Source: Photorhabdus cinerea (lineage in GTDB: Bacteria > Pseudomonadota > Gammaproteobacteria > Enterobacterales > Enterobacteriaceae). Taken from it: a DNA stretch of 57,511 nt. Shown here in pieces: positions 53,837 to 57,511 of this stretch (position 1 is its first letter; each line of letters begins with the position of its first letter). The DNA lies in NCBI RefSeq assembly GCF_011189575.1, contig NZ_PUJW01000026.1, positions 1-57,511 of the forward strand, written 5' to 3'. Below the pieces are notes generated by a model. It searched no databases. It saw nothing but the letters and a program-made list of their open reading frames with translations, and was not told where the DNA came from. The translations under genes were made by a program, and so were the position numbers.

Positions 53837-55195
53837 ATGAAAATTTTACGTCCTCTCTGGATTGAGGATGCCTTTTTGGCACCTCAACAATTTCAGCAAC
53901 AGGCAAGCTGGGAGGCATTGACTAACAATTGCATTGCCCATCTGGGACTGATCCATCCTTGGGGAGTGTTGGACATTCAGTTTGCTCAGGATGCACTGCG
54001 CTTAAACCGACTGAAAGTTCAGCATCTTAGAGTCCGGTTACAAGATGGAACGCTGATTGACACCGATCATGCTGACAATCTGCCAGCGGCCTGCGATTTG
54101 CAGAAGGTTATACCGGCGGATTTGCATACTGTTGAGGTATTACTGGCATTACCGCTGGAACATGCTAATGGCGGCAACTGCCGTCAGAGCAATGAAGAGG
54201 CAATGCCGGGACAACCGCCGCTGCGTTATCAGCAAGAGTGGGTTGAAATACAGGACAGATTCGGTGATGCGAGTGAGTCGATTGCGGTTGAGCGCTACGC
54301 ATTTTCTCTGCGCTTTAAGCATGATGAAAATGGCGATTATTTGGCGTGTCCTCTGGCACGTTTGGTACGTGACGGGCATGCAGGTTGGACGCTTGATAAT
54401 AGCTTTATTCCCCCGCTGCTCTCTTTCGCCGCTCATCCGCCACTGCTGGAACAGCTCGATCTGTTGCTGACTCAGCTACGTGCTAAGCGTACGCGTCTGA
54501 TGGGGATGCGTCGTGAAAGCAATCAACGGATGGCAGACTTCGCGGTTGCTGATGTGTCGCTGTTCTGGCTGCTGAATGCACTCAATAGCTATGAGCCGGT
54601 GCTGAATAATTTTAAAGCTGCACCCGCATTGCACCCGGAAATCATCTACCGTGAACTGGTGAAGTTAGCAGGAGCGTTGCTGACATTCTCGTTGGATCAT
54701 GATCTCGACGCGCTCCCCGCTTATCAACACGATCAGTTAAGTGATGTTTTTCCGCCTCTCATGCGGCTTATTAGCACTCTGCTTGAAGCCAGATTGCCAT
54801 CAAGAGTGATTGCTATTGAACTGGAGGTTGTGCGCGAGAATCAGTGGAAAGCCTCGTTTCATGATAGACGCTTGTGCGAAGAGGCCGATTTCTATCTCTC
54901 TGTGCGCTCGTCGATACCGGCACACCAGCTGCAAACCCAGTTTCCGCATTTGTGTAAAGTAGGGGCACCCGATGATATTGACCGGTTGATTAACCGTTCA
55001 TTAAGCGGTGTTCCTTTACGTCCACTAAGTCATGTGCCAGCAGCGATCCCATTGCGGTTGGAAAATCAGTATTTTGCTTTCGATCTGAATAATCCATTGG
55101 CTAAAGTCATGCTGGAGGCGGGGAGCTGTGCCTTCTATGTGCCCGGTACATTATCGGGCGTTCAGTTAGAGCTATTTGCGGTATTACGTTCATGA
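53837..55195 (+). CDS. tssK: T6SS baseplate protein TssK
   Basis: 452 aa from ATG 53837, with AGGAG five bases upstream (ATG 53834 is an equally in-frame neighbour). TssK links the baseplate to the membrane complex. The N-terminal LRPLWIEDAFLAPQQFQQQ and the C-terminal half (about FAFDLNNP...AFYVPGTL) fit the family. Its end overlaps the tssL start (ATGA). Confidence 0.9.
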   Translation: MKILRPLWIEDAFLAPQQFQQQASWEALTNNCIAHLGLIHPWGVLDIQFAQDALRLNRLKVQHLRVRLQDGTLIDTDHADNLPAACDLQKVIPADLHTVEVLLALPLEHANGGNCRQSNEEAMPGQPPLRYQQEWVEIQDRFGDASESIAVERYAFSLRFKHDENGDYLACPLARLVRDGHAGWTLDNSFIPPLLSFAAHPPLLEQLDLLLTQLRAKRTRLMGMRRESNQRMADFAVADVSLFWLLNALNSYEPVLNNFKAAPALHPEIIYRELVKLAGALLTFSLDHDLDALPAYQHDQLSDVFPPLMRLISTLLEARLPSRVIAIELEVVRENQWKASFHDRRLCEEADFYLSVRSSIPAHQLQTQFPHLCKVGAPDDIDRLINRSLSGVPLRPLSHVPAAIPLRLENQYFAFDLNNPLAKVMLEAGSCAFYVPGTLSGVQLELFAVLRS

Positions 55196-55836
55196 ACAAA
55201 ATGATCTCAATCGACGACCTGATGCTTGACATTGGAATATTGGTGATTGCACTGAGAAACGGTGATAAATCGGCGCATGGTGAGGCGTTATATCAAAAAG
55301 GGATTGCGTTGATAGAAACGGCACAGCAGCAGCTAGGTGAAAGTGATGTTAGCGAAGATAACATCACCCACGTGATCTATGCCTTATGTGCATTGCTGGA
55401 TGAAACCGTACTCAGTCGCCCAGGCCGGGATAATGGTCATGAAACTTGGTCGAAAACGCTGTTGCAGACGCGATTTTTTAATACTCATCATGCCGGGGAA
55501 CGGTTGTTTGAACGTATTCGTCAGGTATTGAATCAATCGCAACCTTGCTTGATGGTACTGACTTGTTTCCAGCGCGTATTAGCACTGGGTTTTCAGGGGG
55601 GTGATAACGAACAGATTGCACAGGAACGCCGGTCATTACTAGATGTATTGACTCAGCGTACGGGGGAAATGGTGGTGCAACCACATCAAATGATACGGGT
55701 AAACACACATTGCCATCAGAGGCGATTCTGGCGTTCACGCTCCCTGTGGTTCTGGGGGTGTCAGGCAGTGGGCGTGATAGCGTTGATGTGGTTGGGCCTG
55801 CATTTCTATCTTCAGCAATGTCTGTCTGTTGGATAA
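55192..55836 (+). CDS. tssL: T6SS membrane protein TssL (DotU-like)
   Basis: 214 aa. A cytoplasmic helical domain with YALCALLDETVLSRPGRDNGHETWSKTLLQTRFF (about 63-97) and LGFQGG is diagnostic of DotU/TssL. A single C-terminal membrane segment lies at about 185-208. Short form without a fused OmpA domain; the adjacent OmpA-domain gene probably supplies peptidoglycan binding. It overlaps tssK by four bases. Confidence 0.9.
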   Translation: MNKMISIDDLMLDIGILVIALRNGDKSAHGEALYQKGIALIETAQQQLGESDVSEDNITHVIYALCALLDETVLSRPGRDNGHETWSKTLLQTRFFNTHHAGERLFERIRQVLNQSQPCLMVLTCFQRVLALGFQGGDNEQIAQERRSLLDVLTQRTGEMVVQPHQMIRVNTHCHQRRFWRSRSLWFWGCQAVGVIALMWLGLHFYLQQCLSVG

Positions 55837-55852
55837 GGCTAAGGAGAGTAAA

Positions 55853-57511
55853 TTGAGTTGTGCATTAAGACGAGTGCTATGGGTTCTGGCTTGCGTTTTG
55901 GCTGCGGTGCTGTGCTGGTTTTTCTTCCCGTTGGGAAAGGTGTCTGTTGCATTGTGGCTATGTGTAATTCTGGTGATAGCGATCATTGCCTGGTGGCAGA
56001 CAGGACGTGCTATGCGTGAAATGTCCCATCAGGATAGTGTTTGTCGTTTGCTGGCCGCACTACCCGCTGCTTCGTGGCGCCAGCCTGTGGTGCTGACCTG
56101 TGGTGAAAGTGTGACAACCCTGTTTGCAGGAGAACCGCTGCGCATCACGCCACAGGGCTGTTTTATCTGCGTATCGCGACAAAGTGAGATGAGTGCGCTG
56201 GTGGAAGCCATTATTACGGCCAGACCCGACTGGTGCACTCAGATCAGCGTGCTATTAACACTCTTCCCTGAACAGCAACAGGATCAGGCGGTAATGACCG
56301 CACAGATCCGGGAGTTTCGTTATCAGGTTGCCTGTGTTGCACAACTCACCGCCTGTCGTACACCTGTGTTAATTGCGGGTTATCTTGATGGTGATCCCAG
56401 CCCGTGGTTCGAATTGCAGGCAGGTCGTCCGATGATGACAGTATGTTGCGAGAAACATGACACCGTTGGGATGAATATCTGGTTAACAGAAGGAGATGCA
56501 CAGCAACGCGTTGTACGTTTACAACAGGCAGTTGCGGTTGCGGCATGGCAACGTTGGATGGTGGAAAACGTTCTGAGTGAGTGCCAGTCGCAAGATCTAA
56601 CTAGCCAGCCTTGTCATCCTATAGCAATGGCATTGATGTTTTTGCCCCAAACTCCGCAGGCAAACAATCTTTGGACGAAATGGCTAATCGCTCATACAAC
56701 TTTACCCCGCATCAGCCATAGTATCTCTGGTGCTACGAGTGTACGGCCATTTCCTGATGCAATGTTGCGCTTGCTGCCATGTTATTACGGCTATTCGCCG
56801 CGTCGGCGCGCGGTAGTTTGGGCGATTGGTTTGCTGACTGGATTTGCTTGTCTGGCATTAACAGCCAGTGCCTGGAATAACCAGCGCTTGTTACGCCAGA
56901 TCCGCAGTGATTTACAACATTACCACGCTATTGGCATGAAAGATGACGGAGCCAAAGTGCAGGCTTACCGCCAACTCAAGCGCAACGCGGCATTGTTGGA
57001 GAAATATCATCGGGACGGTGAGCCGGTGCGTTTGGGGCTGGGACTTTATTTGGGTGATCACCTTGATGCGCCGTTGATGGATGTCATCAACCATGCGGTA
57101 TTACCGCCTGCGCAGCTGAAGAAAGAGAAAGCGCTGCCGCAGACGTTGAGTCTTAACAGCATGTCATTATTCGATGTTGGACAGTCCCGCCTTAAAGCGG
57201 GATCTGCCAAAGTTCTGGTGAACGCGTTGATGGATATCAAAGCTAAACCCGGCTGGCTGATTGTAATCACCGGCCATACCGACTCTACCGGAGATGCCGC
57301 GAAAAACCGCGCATTGTCACTGGCGCGGGCGGAAGCGGTACGCGACTGGCTATTACAAACCAGCGATATTCCGCTCGCTTGCTTTGCCGTACAAGGCGAA
57401 GGTGCAACGCGGCCAGTCGCCACCAATTCAACAACTGCGGGGCGTACTGCCAACCGCAGAGTTGAAATCCGTCTGGTACCTAACGCAGTCGCCTGCCAGC
57501 GACTGCAACCA
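55853..57511 (+). CDS. T6SS-associated OmpA-domain membrane protein, partial at window edge
   Basis: Starts with TTG at 55853, preceded by AAGGAGAG at 55841-55848; the frame stays open for 553 codons to the window end. Two N-terminal membrane segments (about 6-24 and 28-43) and a third near 320-340 precede a C-terminal OmpA/MotB peptidoglycan-binding domain. The domain's key motifs are LFDVGQSRLKAGS, TGHTDSTGD, LSLARAEAVRDWL and NRRVEIRL. It likely anchors the T6SS membrane complex to the cell wall, as the short TssL lacks such a domain. The stop codon lies beyond the window. Confidence 0.85.
   Translation, partial: MSCALRRVLWVLACVLAAVLCWFFFPLGKVSVALWLCVILVIAIIAWWQTGRAMREMSHQDSVCRLLAALPAASWRQPVVLTCGESVTTLFAGEPLRITPQGCFICVSRQSEMSALVEAIITARPDWCTQISVLLTLFPEQQQDQAVMTAQIREFRYQVACVAQLTACRTPVLIAGYLDGDPSPWFELQAGRPMMTVCCEKHDTVGMNIWLTEGDAQQRVVRLQQAVAVAAWQRWMVENVLSECQSQDLTSQPCHPIAMALMFLPQTPQANNLWTKWLIAHTTLPRISHSISGATSVRPFPDAMLRLLPCYYGYSPRRRAVVWAIGLLTGFACLALTASAWNNQRLLRQIRSDLQHYHAIGMKDDGAKVQAYRQLKRNAALLEKYHRDGEPVRLGLGLYLGDHLDAPLMDVINHAVLPPAQLKKEKALPQTLSLNSMSLFDVGQSRLKAGSAKVLVNALMDIKAKPGWLIVITGHTDSTGDAAKNRALSLARAEAVRDWLLQTSDIPLACFAVQGEGATRPVATNSTTAGRTANRRVEIRLVPNAVACQRLQP

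Noticed and set aside
1..57511. CRISPR array, tRNA or rRNA genes, prophage integrase
   Set aside because: No regularly spaced direct repeats, cloverleaf-type sequences, rRNA segments or integrase-like proteins were seen by reading.

Overview
The window reads as a chromosomal segment of an insect-pathogenic enterobacterium, most likely Photorhabdus. It is AT-rich. It carries four hemopexin-repeat ('photopexin'-type) paralogues, a GH18 chitinase, an F17-like fimbrial operon and part of a T6SS locus. It also has several ERIC repeats, including two full-length 127-bp copies. The genus call is an inference from this gene mix; no database search was possible.

Layout. (1) 756-3794: gluconate regulator gntR and the gntK-gntU operon, with a promoter and a double GntR operator in front of gntK. 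(2) 3906-9755, minus strand: a Mig-14-like gene, a peptidoglycan O-acetylation operon (MBOAT PatA, SGNH PatB, lipoprotein esterase Ape1) and a separately terminated Bax-like glucosaminidase. (3) 9756-11023: an AT-rich gap. (4) 11024-15963, minus: a four-gene chaperone-usher fimbrial operon ordered major pilin, chaperone, usher, tip adhesin. (5) 16757-21671: two full ERICs flank a translationally coupled three-gene outer-membrane operon (beta-barrel, BamA/TamA-like barrel, DUF4056-type lipoprotein) and a BenE-type transporter. (6) 22098-33232, plus: a type 1 BREX phage-defence operon brxA-brxB-brxC-pglX-pglZ with no brxL after it, followed by queH. (7) 34162-36698: a small Asr-like periplasmic protein and a GH18 chitinase. 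(8) 36950-45128: a pseudogene fragment and a cluster of ligand-binding proteins. The cluster has one beta-trefoil-like protein, four hemopexin-propeller proteins whose C-termini are clearly LecB (PA-IIL) lectin domains, and one unrecognised beta-rich protein. (9) 45858-50845: a rhomboid protease, an EthA-like Baeyer-Villiger monooxygenase, a decayed tnpB, an MFS transporter and an orphan gene. (10) 51741 to the right edge: T6SS genes tssB-tssC-tssK-tssL and an OmpA-domain gene that starts with TTG and runs off the window.

The most unusual content is the hemopexin-LecB fusion family. Four tandem genes (one with a duplicated propeller) join a hemopexin beta-propeller to a LecB-type lectin fold through a Cys-rich linker. 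Their presumed calcium-site residues vary between copies, and the sequences show signs of recombination between paralogues. Second in interest are the uncharacterised outer-membrane operon (16890-20139) and the BREX operon that lacks brxL and shows an AT-rich mosaic block in its methyltransferase. The remaining genes are mostly recognisable families in ordinary arrangements.
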